Source: JAOUEA01 sp963825685 (GTDB lineage: Bacteria; Actinomycetota; UBA4738; HRBIN12). From it: a DNA stretch of 64,000 nucleotides. The notes under the pieces are model-generated. The model saw only the letters and a program-made list of their open reading frames with translations. It ran no database searches and was not told the DNA's origin. The stretch lies in contig CAWGUD010000021.1 of NCBI GenBank assembly GCA_963825685.1, positions 62,001-126,000 on the forward strand. Reading direction: 5' to 3'. Below, piece after piece: positions 44,600-52,446 of this stretch. Both the position numbers and the translations under genes were made by a program. The first letter of the stretch is position 1. Every line of letters begins with the position of its first letter.

Positions 44600-47335
44600 T
44601 CACGAGCAGCCGCTCGTGGACCCGCAGCTCGAGCAGACGTAGCAGGAGCCCGCCGGCTGCATCTTGGAGCCGCAGCTGTAGCAGAGGGGCGCGTCGTTCG
44701 CCTTGGCGGTCGGCCTCTCCGTCGCGTCGATCACGAACGCGACGCCCTCACCAGCCTCCAGCTCGGGCTGCTCCGACTTCGCGGCCACCTCGGCCTGCAC
44801 GGCCTCGGTGCGCTCGGCGATCGACTTGATGCCGAGCCCCTCACGCGTCTCGGCGGGCAGGTAGTCGAGCGCCAGCCGCCGGAAGACGTAGTCGATCATC
44901 GATGTCGCGAATCGGATGTCGGGATCGTTGGTCATGCCGCTCGGCTCGAACTTCGTGTTGATGAACTTCGAGACGTACGTCTCCAGCGGCACTCCGTACT
45001 GCAGCCCGATCGAGACGGCGATCGCGAAGGCGTCCATCACACCGGCGAGGGTCGATCCCTGCTTCGACGTCTTCAGGAAGATCTCGCCGAGGCCGTCGTC
45101 AGGGTAGGAGCCGGCCGTGATGTACCCCTCGGCGTCGCCCACCTGGAACGACGTCGTGGTCGAGGGACGCGACATCGGCAACCGCTTGCGGACGGGGTGC
45201 GCCAGGCCGGCAGGCTCCGGCGTCTCGGCACCCTTCTTCTTGTCCGCGGACAGGGGCTGAGCGACCTTGCAGTTGTCCCGGTAGATCGCGACGGCCTTCA
45301 GCCCGAGCTTCCAGCTCTCGACGAAGAGCTGCTCGACCTCCTCGACGGTCGCCTCCTCCGGCATGTTCACGGTCTTCGAGATCGCGCCGGAGATGAACGG
45401 TTGGGCCGCCGCCATCATGCGGACGTGCCCCATGTAGTGGATGGGTTGCGCACCCATCGCCGTATCGAAGACCGCGTGATGCTCCGGCTTCAGGTGCGGT
45501 GCGTCGGCCACCGAGTTGTGCTCGGCGATGAAGGAGACGACGTCCTCGATCTGGGCCGGCTCGTAGCCGAGCTTCTCGAGCGCCCGCGGCACCGTCTGGT
45601 TCACGAACTGCATCGTGCCCCCGCCGACCAGCTTCTTCGTCTTCACGAGCGCGAGCTCGGGCTCGATACCGGTCGTATCGCAGTCCATCATCAGGCCGAT
45701 CGTGCCCGTCGGAGCCAGCACCGATGCCTGCGCGTTGCGGTATCCGAACTGCTCGCCGAGCGACACGGCCTCGTCCCACGACTGCTTCGCAGCCGAGAGC
45801 ACCCCCTCGGGGACCAGCTCGTCGTCGATCTCGTCTGCGGCGGCACGGTGCTTGCGGGTCACCCGGAGCATCGCGTCGGCGTTGGGCTCATAGCCCTCGA
45901 ACGGCCCCATCACCTCGGCGATGCGGGCGCTCGTGCGGTACGCCTGGCCGGTCATGATCGCGGTGATCGCTCCTGCCCACGCTCGACCGGCATCGGAGTC
46001 GTACGGCAGGCCCCGCGCCATCAGCAGGGCGCCGAGGTTCGCGTAGCCGAGGCCGAGCTGGCGATAGGCGCGAGCGTTCTCGGCGATCTTCTCGGTCGGG
46101 TAGTCGGACTCGCCGACCACGATCTCCTGCGCCGTGAACACCACCTCGACCGCGTGCTTGAAGCTCGCCACGTCGAACGCGCCGTCGTCGTCGAGGAACT
46201 TCATGAGGTTCAGCGAGGCGAGGTTGCAGGCGGAATTGTCCAGGTGCATGTACTCGCTGCACGGGTTCGAGCCGTTGATCCGTCCCGTCGCCGGGCAGGT
46301 GTGCCACTCGTTGATCGTCGTGTCGTACTGCATGCCCGGGTCGGCACACTCCCAGGCCGCCTTGGCGATCTGGCGCATGAGCTCACGGGCGCGGACGGTT
46401 CCGACCGTCTCGCCGGTGGTGACGGCCTTCAGTCGCCAGTCCTGGTCCTGCTCGTAGGCGCGCATGAACTCGTCGGTGACCCGCACCGAGTTGTTGGCGT
46501 TCTGATACTGGATCGACGCGCTGTCCTTGCCGTCGAGGTCCATGTCGAACCCTGCGTCGCGTAGGGCGCGGGCCTTGTGCTCCTCGTTCGCCTTGCACCA
46601 GATGAAGTCCTCGACGTCTGGATGATCGACGTTCAGGATCACCATCTTCGCGGCGCGCCGCGTCTTGCCACCCGACTTGATGGTGCCTGCGCTGGCGTCG
46701 GCGCCCCGCATGAAGCTCACCGGCCCCGAGGCCGTGCCGCCCCCGGCGAGCGACTCCTTCGACGAGCGGATCCTCGACAGGTTGATGCCCGAGCCCGACC
46801 CGCCCTTGAAGATCGTCCCTTCCTCGACGTACCAGTTGAGGATGGAGCTCATGTGGTCGTCGACGGCGAGGATGAAGCAGGCCGAGCACTGCTGGGGCGT
46901 GTCGGGCACGCCCACGTTGAACCAGACCGGTGAGTTGAACGCGGCCTTCTGGGTGACGATCAGATGGGTCAGCTCCTCCGCGAAGACCTGCGCGTCGTCG
47001 TCCGTGGCGAAGTAGCCGTTCTTCTGACCCCACCTGGTGATCGTGTCGACGACCCGCCCGGCGAGCTGGCGAACGCTCGACTCACGCTGCGGGGTGCCGA
47101 GGGTGCCTCGGAAGTACTTCTGGGCGACGATGTTGGTGGCGTTCTGTGACCATGCGGCCGGGAATTCGACGTCGCGCTGCTCGAAGGCGTTGCCGCCTTC
47201 CTTGTAGTTCGGGATGACCGCGTCGCGGACCTCCCACTCCACGTCGTCGAACGGGTGCTTCCCCTCGGTCGTGAAGTACCGCGAGAAGGTCAAGCCTTCC
47301 CGGATGACCTCGACGTCGCCCTCTTTCGTCGCCAC
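44600..47335 (-). CDS. nrdJ: Adenosylcobalamin-dependent ribonucleotide reductase (class II)
   Basis: NrdJ reduces ribonucleotides to deoxyribonucleotides using coenzyme B12. The 911-residue single-chain enzyme has NSPVWFNVGV, QQCSACFIL (first active-site Cys), GGSGSGINLSRIRSSKE and NGSNPCSEYMHLDNSACNLASLNLMKF (radical-site Cys plus Asn and Glu). ASVLAPTGTIGLMMDCDTTGIEPELALV follows, and the C-terminal redox Cys pairs are CYSCGSKM and CYVCSSCG. It is oxygen-independent, so the organism needs B12. GTG 47335 is chosen because AAGGAGG lies 8 bases upstream; a TTG six bases earlier is too close. NrdR boxes lie over its promoter. Confidence 0.95.
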   Translation of the reverse strand: MATKEGDVEVIREGLTFSRYFTTEGKHPFDDVEWEVRDAVIPNYKEGGNAFEQRDVEFPAAWSQNATNIVAQKYFRGTLGTPQRESSVRQLAGRVVDTITRWGQKNGYFATDDDAQVFAEELTHLIVTQKAAFNSPVWFNVGVPDTPQQCSACFILAVDDHMSSILNWYVEEGTIFKGGSGSGINLSRIRSSKESLAGGGTASGPVSFMRGADASAGTIKSGGKTRRAAKMVILNVDHPDVEDFIWCKANEEHKARALRDAGFDMDLDGKDSASIQYQNANNSVRVTDEFMRAYEQDQDWRLKAVTTGETVGTVRARELMRQIAKAAWECADPGMQYDTTINEWHTCPATGRINGSNPCSEYMHLDNSACNLASLNLMKFLDDDGAFDVASFKHAVEVVFTAQEIVVGESDYPTEKIAENARAYRQLGLGYANLGALLMARGLPYDSDAGRAWAGAITAIMTGQAYRTSARIAEVMGPFEGYEPNADAMLRVTRKHRAAADEIDDELVPEGVLSAAKQSWDEAVSLGEQFGYRNAQASVLAPTGTIGLMMDCDTTGIEPELALVKTKKLVGGGTMQFVNQTVPRALEKLGYEPAQIEDVVSFIAEHNSVADAPHLKPEHHAVFDTAMGAQPIHYMGHVRMMAAAQPFISGAISKTVNMPEEATVEEVEQLFVESWKLGLKAVAIYRDNCKVAQPLSADKKKGAETPEPAGLAHPVRKRLPMSRPSTTTSFQVGDAEGYITAGSYPDDGLGEIFLKTSKQGSTLAGVMDAFAIAVSIGLQYGVPLETYVSKFINTKFEPSGMTNDPDIRFATSMIDYVFRRLALDYLPAETREGLGIKSIAERTEAVQAEVAAKSEQPELEAGEGVAFVIDATERPTAKANDAPLCYSCGSKMQPAGSCYVCSSCGSTSGCS

Positions 47336-47454
47336 CGGCAAACCCTCCTTCTACTCGGCGGTATGGACCGCCCTGTGGAACACGTGTGGATGGCCTGGGG
47401 AAAACCACACCCATGTGATTACGGCTCGGTGATTCTGAACCCCCGAGGAACCGT

Positions 47455-47502
47455 CGTCAATATGATGTGCCAAGAAATCTTGTCACACACAACATCTAGT
47501 AT
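47455..47502 (-). promoter_or_regulatory. nrdJ promoter with paired NrdR boxes
   Basis: Two 16-base elements read on the plus strand: ACACAACATCTAGTAT (47487-47502), 13 of 16 positions of the NrdR consensus acaCwAtATaTwGtgt, and CGTCAATATGATGTGC (47455-47470), 10 of 16. Their starts are 32 bases apart, three helical turns, the known geometry for NrdR. Between and under them on the minus strand lie GTGACA (47486-47481) and CATATT (47464-47459) with a 16-base spacer, so the second box covers the -10. Confidence 0.75.
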
Positions 47503-47569
47503 CTCATGCTCGAGGCCCTCCGACCCGGCGAGTCGGTCTGCAGAGGGGATCGGGCGATGCAGGACGGCG

Positions 47570-48046
47570 TCAGCGTGCGCGGCGACGCTTGGCCGGTTCC
47601 TTCTTCTGCAGCGACACGAGCTCGCGCTGGAAGTCCGCGACGCCCTCGAACTCCTTGTAGACCGAGGCGAAGCGGAGGTAGGCGACCTCATCGGCGCGCC
47701 TGAGGGCGGACAACACTTCCTGGCCGACCAGGCTCGAGGCGATCTCGGGTCCTCGCCGCCGCAGCCGTGCCAGGATGCGATCGACCATGATCTCCACCTC
47801 GGTCGCGGTCACCGGTCGGCCGGCGAGGGCTTTGCGGATGCTGCCGGCCAGCTTCTCCCGATCGAACGGTTCCTTCGAGCCGTCGCGCTTGACGACGACG
47901 AGGCCGACCTCCTCGATGCGCTCGAAGGTCGTGTACCGGCGCCTGCACGCGCTGCATTCGCGCCGTCGACGGATGGCCACACCGCCTTCGGCGGGCCGGG
48001 AGTCGACGACGCGGTCGTCATCCGCATCGCACCAAGGGCATCGCAT
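47570..48046 (-). CDS. nrdR: Transcriptional repressor NrdR
   Basis: NrdR is a zinc-ribbon/ATP-cone repressor that senses ATP and dATP and represses ribonucleotide reductase genes. The 158-residue protein has the zinc ribbon CPWCDADDDRVVDSR...CSACRRRYTTFE and the ATP-cone (LVVVKRDGSKEPFDREKLAGSIRKAL), followed by SLVGQEVLSALRRADEVAYLRFASVYKEF, all standard. It starts at ATG 48046; an upstream GTG is possible. It lies between the LysM gene and its probable target nrdJ. Confidence 0.96.
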   Translation of the reverse strand: MRCPWCDADDDRVVDSRPAEGGVAIRRRRECSACRRRYTTFERIEEVGLVVVKRDGSKEPFDREKLAGSIRKALAGRPVTATEVEIMVDRILARLRRRGPEIASSLVGQEVLSALRRADEVAYLRFASVYKEFEGVADFQRELVSLQKKEPAKRRRAR

Positions 48047-48143
48047 CGTGGTCGGCGCCACAAGATGTTGTGGCCGCGCGAACGGTACCGGGGGCCATCG
48101 ACTGCGTCAACGCTTCGGGCGCGACCGAGCCGGACGGGCCACC

Positions 48144-48428
48144 TCATGATGGCGACGGGATCGCCAGGGTCTGCCCCGGCACCAGGCCGTCGGCCGCGTC
48201 CTCGTTCACACGCTCGATCTCGAGGACGACCGCGCGTGGGTCATGGTCCGGTGCGATCATCGAGGCGATCGACCAGAGCGTGTCACCCGGCTCGACGACG
48301 TATGTCCGCGAAGACGCGGGTATCCGGGTGGCGACCAGCGCCCGCGCCATCTGCGCGCCGAGCACCATCGTGAGGCCGGTCACGGCCACGAGCACGGTCA
48401 GGCGACGACGAACGTACGTTCGATGCAT
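48144..48428 (-). CDS. SOS-regulated LysM protein (Rv2719c/DivS/YneA-like)
   Basis: A 94-residue protein with a basic N-terminus, one membrane segment (about 10-32, LTVLVAVTGLTMVLGAQMARALV) and a C-terminal LysM domain (RTYVVEPGDTLWSIASMIAP...INEDAADGLVPGQTLAIP-like). Divergent, LexA-controlled LysM genes next to lexA encode cell-division inhibitors made on DNA damage (YneA in Bacillus, DivS in Corynebacterium, Rv2719c in M. tuberculosis). Here three LexA-type boxes lie around its start, one covering codons 2-7. Start ATG 48428; longer upstream starts would include operator DNA. Function inferred from context and domain. Confidence 0.82.
   Translation of the reverse strand: MHRTYVRRRLTVLVAVTGLTMVLGAQMARALVATRIPASSRTYVVEPGDTLWSIASMIAPDHDPRAVVLEIERVNEDAADGLVPGQTLAIPSPS
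48408..48423. promoter_or_regulatory. LexA box 1 (inside the LysM gene start)
   Basis: ACGAACGTACGTTCGA matches TCGAAC-N4-GTTCGA at 11 of 12 conserved positions. It lies within the first codons of the LysM gene. Confidence 0.7.
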
Positions 48429-48441
48429 GTCCCAACTGTGC

Positions 48442-48457
48442 TCGAACGAGCGTTCGA
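48442..48457. promoter_or_regulatory. LexA box 2 (perfect palindrome)
   Basis: TCGAACGAGCGTTCGA is an exact match to the Gram-positive/actinobacterial SOS box, 13 bases before the LysM ATG. Confidence 0.88.
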
Positions 48458-48471
48458 AGTCAAGCGGGATT

Positions 48472-48487
48472 CCGAACATATGTTTGC
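48472..48487. promoter_or_regulatory. LexA box 3 (lexA side)
   Basis: CCGAACATATGTTTGC keeps CGAAC-N4-GTT-x-G with one core mismatch. It overlaps the proposed lexA -35, which fits autorepression. Confidence 0.6.
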
Positions 48488-48512
48488 GCCCCTCGATGTC
48501 TGCTGCTACGGT
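48484..48512 (+). promoter_or_regulatory. Putative lexA promoter
   Basis: TTGCGC (48484-48489), a 17-base spacer and TACGGT (48507-48512). Transcription would start near 48519, with GGGAGG as ribosome-binding site before ATG 48542. Confidence 0.45.
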
Positions 48513-48541
48513 CGCGCTCATCGAGAGGGAGGCTAGTGACC

Positions 48542-49156
48542 ATGTCTGACACGACGGCGATCAGCCAACGACAGCAACGGATCCTCGACGTCATCGCGGA
48601 GACGGTTCGCGAGCGGGGATACCCTCCGACGGTCCGCGAGATCGGCGAGGCGGTCGGGCTCACCTCGTCATCCAGCGTGCACGCTCAACTCGCGAACCTC
48701 GAGCGCAAGGGACTCCTGCACAAGGATCCGACCAAGCCCCGGGCCATGGCCCTCTCCGAGCCTCGAGCCGGAGCCGTCACCGTGCCCTTGGTAGGTCGTA
48801 TCGCTGCCGGCGCGCCGATCTTGGCCGAGCAGAACATCGAGGACCACATCGCCGTGCCCGAAGGTTACGCCGACGACCGCGACCACTTCGCCCTCACCGT
48901 GGTCGGTGACTCCATGATCGCGGCGGGCATCTTCGAGGGCGACGTCGTCGTCGTGAGGTCTCAGGACCACGCCCGCGACGGCGACATCGTCGCCGCGCTG
49001 CTCCCGGGTCCGGCCGAAGACGAAGCTACCGTGAAACGGCTCGGCCACGACGGCACGCGCGTGATGTTGATCCCAGAGAACCCCACCCTGGAGCCCTACG
49101 AGATGCCGGACGGCCGCATCCTCGGCAAGGTCGTGGCCGTGCTCAGGAAGCTCTGA
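48542..49156 (+). CDS. lexA: SOS repressor LexA
   Basis: LexA represses DNA-damage genes and is inactivated by RecA-stimulated self-cleavage. The 204-residue protein has the N-terminal winged helix (RQQRILDVIAETVRERGYPPTVREIGEAVGL then SSSSVHAQLANLERKGLL), the cleavage site Ala89-Gly90 (VGRIAAGAPI), catalytic Ser124 (VVGDSMIAAGI) and Lys165 (EATVKRLG). ATG 48542 is chosen over GTG 48536 because of the GGGAGG spacing. It is transcribed away from the LysM gene; boxes between them imply autoregulation. Confidence 0.97.
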   Translation: MSDTTAISQRQQRILDVIAETVRERGYPPTVREIGEAVGLTSSSSVHAQLANLERKGLLHKDPTKPRAMALSEPRAGAVTVPLVGRIAAGAPILAEQNIEDHIAVPEGYADDRDHFALTVVGDSMIAAGIFEGDVVVVRSQDHARDGDIVAALLPGPAEDEATVKRLGHDGTRVMLIPENPTLEPYEMPDGRILGKVVAVLRKL

Positions 49157-49172
49157 ACGAAGCCCTCCAGGG

Positions 49173-49874
49173 TCACGCCTCGCAGGACTGGATCGTGTCG
49201 CCCGGGTCGGCCGTGCAGGTATCCACGTCGGTGTTCCCGCCCTGGCCACGCAGGAAGTCGTTCCCGTCGACCCCGTCGACCCCGTCGAGCGTGTCGCTCC
49301 CCAGCCGCCCAAGGAGTCGGTCGGCGCCCTTGCCCCCGACGATCTCGTCGTCGTTCTCGCCGCCGGAGAGGGTGTCCTTCCCGCCGCGGCCGATCAGCCG
49401 GTCGTCCCCCTTCGCCCCTCGGATCTTCTCGCCGTCGGGGCCTCCCCGGAGCACGTCGTCGCCGAGCCCGCCTGCGAGGACGTTCTTCCCGGACCCGCCG
49501 CGGATGGTGTCCGCACCGGCGTTCCCCTGAAGCCGGTCCCTCTTGGTGCCGCCCTTCAGGCGATCATCGCCCTTCCCGCCGAGGATCCGGTCCTTCCCGC
49601 CACTGCCCTTGAGGACGTCGTTCCCGTTGCCGCCGTAGACCCGATCGTTGCCCGATCCAGCGCGCACCGTGTCGTTGCCGTCGCCCGCGAAGATGCGATC
49701 GTTGCCGCCGAGCCCACAGATCACGTCGTTGCCGCCGGTGCCTTGCAGGAGGTCGGGGCCGGAGGTGCCGGTGATCGTGCATCCCGGTCCCCCGCCCGCG
49801 GACGCCACCGGCGCGCCGACGAGCGTCGCGATCCCGACGATGAACCCGATCCCTACCGACATGACTCGCTTCAT
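49173..49874 (-). CDS. Secreted RTX-like calcium-binding repeat protein
   Basis: A 233-residue protein with a clear Sec signal peptide (KRVMSVGIGFIVGIATLVGAPVASAG, cleavage after about residue 26). The rest is almost wholly glycine/aspartate nonapeptides of the form GGxGxDxLx, for example GGNDVICGLGGNDRIFAG and GGLGDDVLRGGPDG, about 15-18 units with no other domain. Cys pairs flank the array (GCTITG near 33, CTADPGD and SCEA at the end). Many repeats carry Lys/Arg where RTX repeats usually have neutral residues. RTX arrays fold as parallel beta rolls with calcium. ATG 49874 follows GAGGAGGAG. Role unknown; convergent with lexA. Confidence 0.85.
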   Translation of the reverse strand: MKRVMSVGIGFIVGIATLVGAPVASAGGGPGCTITGTSGPDLLQGTGGNDVICGLGGNDRIFAGDGNDTVRAGSGNDRVYGGNGNDVLKGSGGKDRILGGKGDDRLKGGTKRDRLQGNAGADTIRGGSGKNVLAGGLGDDVLRGGPDGEKIRGAKGDDRLIGRGGKDTLSGGENDDEIVGGKGADRLLGRLGSDTLDGVDGVDGNDFLRGQGGNTDVDTCTADPGDTIQSCEA

Positions 49875-50081
49875 CGGAACTCCTCCTCGATCTGGCTCGA
49901 TCTGGCTGCAGATGCATTCAGCATAAACCCCTACGGTGGAGGCTGTATACCCCTCAGGGAGGGGCTCACTCCATCGTCGTGCCCGTCGACCCACCCGCCT
50001 CAGTTGGTCGTGCGAGATGCTCTCGGACCTCACCTCCTGCGTCTACGCTGTGCGGGTCCCCGGTCGAGGAGGATCCACGAG

Positions 50082-51074
50082 ATGGCTGATGGCGGGAGCA
50101 CAGCGCTCGAGCGGCAGATCCGATCGCAGCCTGCTGCGATCGAGCACATGTTGTCGTCGCCGGCCGTGCGCCAGCAGGTCCACATGGCGACCGAGGGTCT
50201 GCATCGCGCCCGCCGCCTCTGGGTCGTCGGCACCGGCACGAGCCTGCACGCCGCCGAGCTCGGCGCCGCGATGCTGATGGAGGCCGGCCGTGCGGCGACG
50301 GTGGTGCCCGCCATGCAGTTCGCCACGCAGGCACCGGTGATCGGTCCGAAGGACGGCGTGATCGTGATCACCCACACAGGCGAGACCGCCTACGCGTTGG
50401 CGGTTCGGGCACTCGCGTTCACGGGCGGACTCGACGTCGTCACGATCACCAAGCGGGGGACCGACTTCCCTCGGGTGATCGAGACCGTGGATGCCGAAGC
50501 GAGCGAGACCTACACCGCCAGCTACACGACGGCGCTGGTGGCGCTCGCGCTGATCGCGCAGGAGCTCGGGGCGGCAACGTTGTCCGACGACGCGCTCGCA
50601 CCGATCCCCGCGGCCGTGCAGGCGGCGATCGACGACCCCTCGATCGCCTCGATCCCGCGGCCCGACCGCGCGCTGGTGATCGCGGGCGCAGGGCCGGCGG
50701 CCGTCACCGCGAAGGAAGGCGCGCTGAAGGTCCGAGAGGCGGCCCGCGTCCTCGCGGAGGGATACGACGTCGAGTATCTCCTGCACGGCTCGGCCGTGCC
50801 GCTCGATGGTCGCGACCATCTCGTGACGCTCGTGCCGCCTGACGAGCCGTTGATCGCAGGTGTCGCGGCGGCCGCCGCGTCCGAGGGGGTCGCCCACACG
50901 CAGATCCACGAGCCCGCGTCGATGTCGAGCCTGCTCTCCCAGATCCCGCTCACCGTCCGGCTCCAGCTGCTCGCGCTGCGCCTGGCGCAGGAGGGACACC
51001 ATGATCCCGACCGTGTGATCGTGGGCGCGTGGGCCGACGAGGCGCTCTGGCGCACCGGGTCACCCGAGGAGTGA
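50082..51074 (+). CDS. SIS-domain phosphosugar-binding protein (GlmS isomerase-like)
   Basis: A 330-residue protein with two SIS domains and no glutaminase domain. Domain 1: LWVVGTGTSLHAAELGAAMLMEAGR and IVITHTGETAYALAV (sugar-phosphate loop). Domain 2: GAGPAAVTAKEGALKVREAARVLAEGYDVEYLLHGSAVPLD, similar to the ALK-x-KE...E-x-x-HG pattern of the GlmS isomerase half. It may isomerise or deaminate an amino-sugar phosphate, or act as a sensor. The final residues EEALWRTGSPEE lack the usual GlmS C-terminal DQPRNLAKSVTVE. ATG 50082 follows GAGGAGG at about 10 bases. Confidence 0.85.
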   Translation: MADGGSTALERQIRSQPAAIEHMLSSPAVRQQVHMATEGLHRARRLWVVGTGTSLHAAELGAAMLMEAGRAATVVPAMQFATQAPVIGPKDGVIVITHTGETAYALAVRALAFTGGLDVVTITKRGTDFPRVIETVDAEASETYTASYTTALVALALIAQELGAATLSDDALAPIPAAVQAAIDDPSIASIPRPDRALVIAGAGPAAVTAKEGALKVREAARVLAEGYDVEYLLHGSAVPLDGRDHLVTLVPPDEPLIAGVAAAAASEGVAHTQIHEPASMSSLLSQIPLTVRLQLLALRLAQEGHHDPDRVIVGAWADEALWRTGSPEE

Positions 51075-51095
51075 CGACCTCCCCCTGAAGGGTCC

Positions 51096-52439
51096 TCAGC
51101 CGGTACGACGCTCGCTCCGCACGCATCCCCTCACGGCCGCGAGCTCGCGGAACCCGACGCGTGCGTGCACGATCGTGCCCGCTTCCTCGTGCGTCGTGGA
51201 CAGCACCTCCGACTCGCGATAGAGGAGCGCGATCATGTCCTCCCGCCCATAGGGGACGAGCAGCTCCACCTCGACCGGCGGGTGCGGCAGCGTCGCCTCG
51301 AGGGTCTCGAGCAGTCCCTCGACGCCTTCCCCCGAGAGCGCCGAGACGGGGACGGAGTCCGGGTACCGACGAGCCACCCGGGCGCGTTCGGATCCGCTCA
51401 GACGATCGATCTTGTTGAGCACGAGCACCTCGGGTATCGAGCCGGCGCCGATCTCGCCGAGCACCCTGCGGACCGCGTCGACCTGGTCCGCCAGGTCGAC
51501 GGATGCCGCGTCCGCGACGTGCACGATGAGCTCCGCGAGGGTCACCTCTTCGAGCGTGGACCGGAAGGCCTCCACGAGGTCGTGAGGCAGCTTGCTCACG
51601 AACCCGACGGTGTCGCTGATCGTGCACCGGCGCCCACCGGGGAGCTTCAGCCGGCGAACGGTCGGGTCGAGCGTGGCGAAGAGCTGGTCGGCCACCACGA
51701 CATCGGCGCCCGTGAGGCGGTTCATCAGGGTGGACTTGCCCGCGTTCGTGTAGCCGGCGATCGCCGCCTGGGGGATGCCGCTCGACTGTCGCCGAGAGCG
51801 CTTCGTCTCCCTGGTGCGTGCGAGGGTCTTGAGCTCGCGGCGGAGCTTCGCGATGCGACGGCCGATGTGCTGGCGGTCGATCTCCATCTTCGTCTCGCCG
51901 CCACCGAAGCGCGTGCCGATGCCGCCGCCTGCCCGGCTCATCGCCTCACCCCAGCCCCGCAATCGGGGCAACAGGTAGTTGAGCTGGGCCAGCTCCACCT
52001 GTGCCTTGCCCTCGCGGCTGCGGGCGTGCAGGGCGAAGATGTCGAGGATCAACGCTGTGCGGTCGATCACTTTCACGCCGAGGCGCTCCTCCAGCGACCG
52101 GAGCTGCCCCGGCGTCAGCTCCTGATCGAGGATCACGGAATCCGCCCCGCTGCGGTGGGCCTCGGCGTGCACCTCTTCGAGCTTGCCCCGTCCGATGTAG
52201 GTCGCGGGGTCGGGCTCCTGACGGCTCTGCACCACTCGAGCGACCGCTTCCGCGCCGGCGGAATCGGCGAGCGCCTCGAGCTCATCGAGATCTCCTTCGT
52301 GGATCCCCGGACCCACGCCGACGAGCACCGCCTTCTCGCGGACCGCGGGTCGCCAGGTCGCCGACAGTGGGGATTCGAGCACCTGCCGCTCGATCGGGCG
52401 GCGCGCGGGACTCGTCGAGCTCGGCGGTGATCCACGCAT
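51096..52439 (-). CDS. hflX: Ribosome-associated GTPase HflX
   Basis: HflX splits stalled or hibernating ribosomes. The 447-residue protein has the HflX N-terminal domain (AVLVGVGPGIHEGDLDELEALADSAG, DPATYIGRGKLEEVH, ILDQELTPGQLRSLEERLGVKVIDRTALILDIFALHARSREGKAQVELAQL). A helical linker precedes the G domain: G1 GYTNAGKST, G3 DTVGFVSKLPHDLVEAFRSTLEE, G4 NKID, and VSALSGEG. It starts 7 bases after dapD ends. Confidence 0.95.
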   Translation of the reverse strand: MRGSPPSSTSPARRPIERQVLESPLSATWRPAVREKAVLVGVGPGIHEGDLDELEALADSAGAEAVARVVQSRQEPDPATYIGRGKLEEVHAEAHRSGADSVILDQELTPGQLRSLEERLGVKVIDRTALILDIFALHARSREGKAQVELAQLNYLLPRLRGWGEAMSRAGGGIGTRFGGGETKMEIDRQHIGRRIAKLRRELKTLARTRETKRSRRQSSGIPQAAIAGYTNAGKSTLMNRLTGADVVVADQLFATLDPTVRRLKLPGGRRCTISDTVGFVSKLPHDLVEAFRSTLEEVTLAELIVHVADAASVDLADQVDAVRRVLGEIGAGSIPEVLVLNKIDRLSGSERARVARRYPDSVPVSALSGEGVEGLLETLEATLPHPPVEVELLVPYGREDMIALLYRESEVLSTTHEEAGTIVHARVGFRELAAVRGCVRSERRTG

Positions 52440-52446
52440 CGGACCG

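Noticed and set aside
47342..47454. Cobalamin riboswitch upstream of nrdJ
   Set aside because: A B12-dependent enzyme makes this plausible, but the region lacks a recognisable B12 box (GCCACTG-like) and is too short after the promoter for the usual aptamer.
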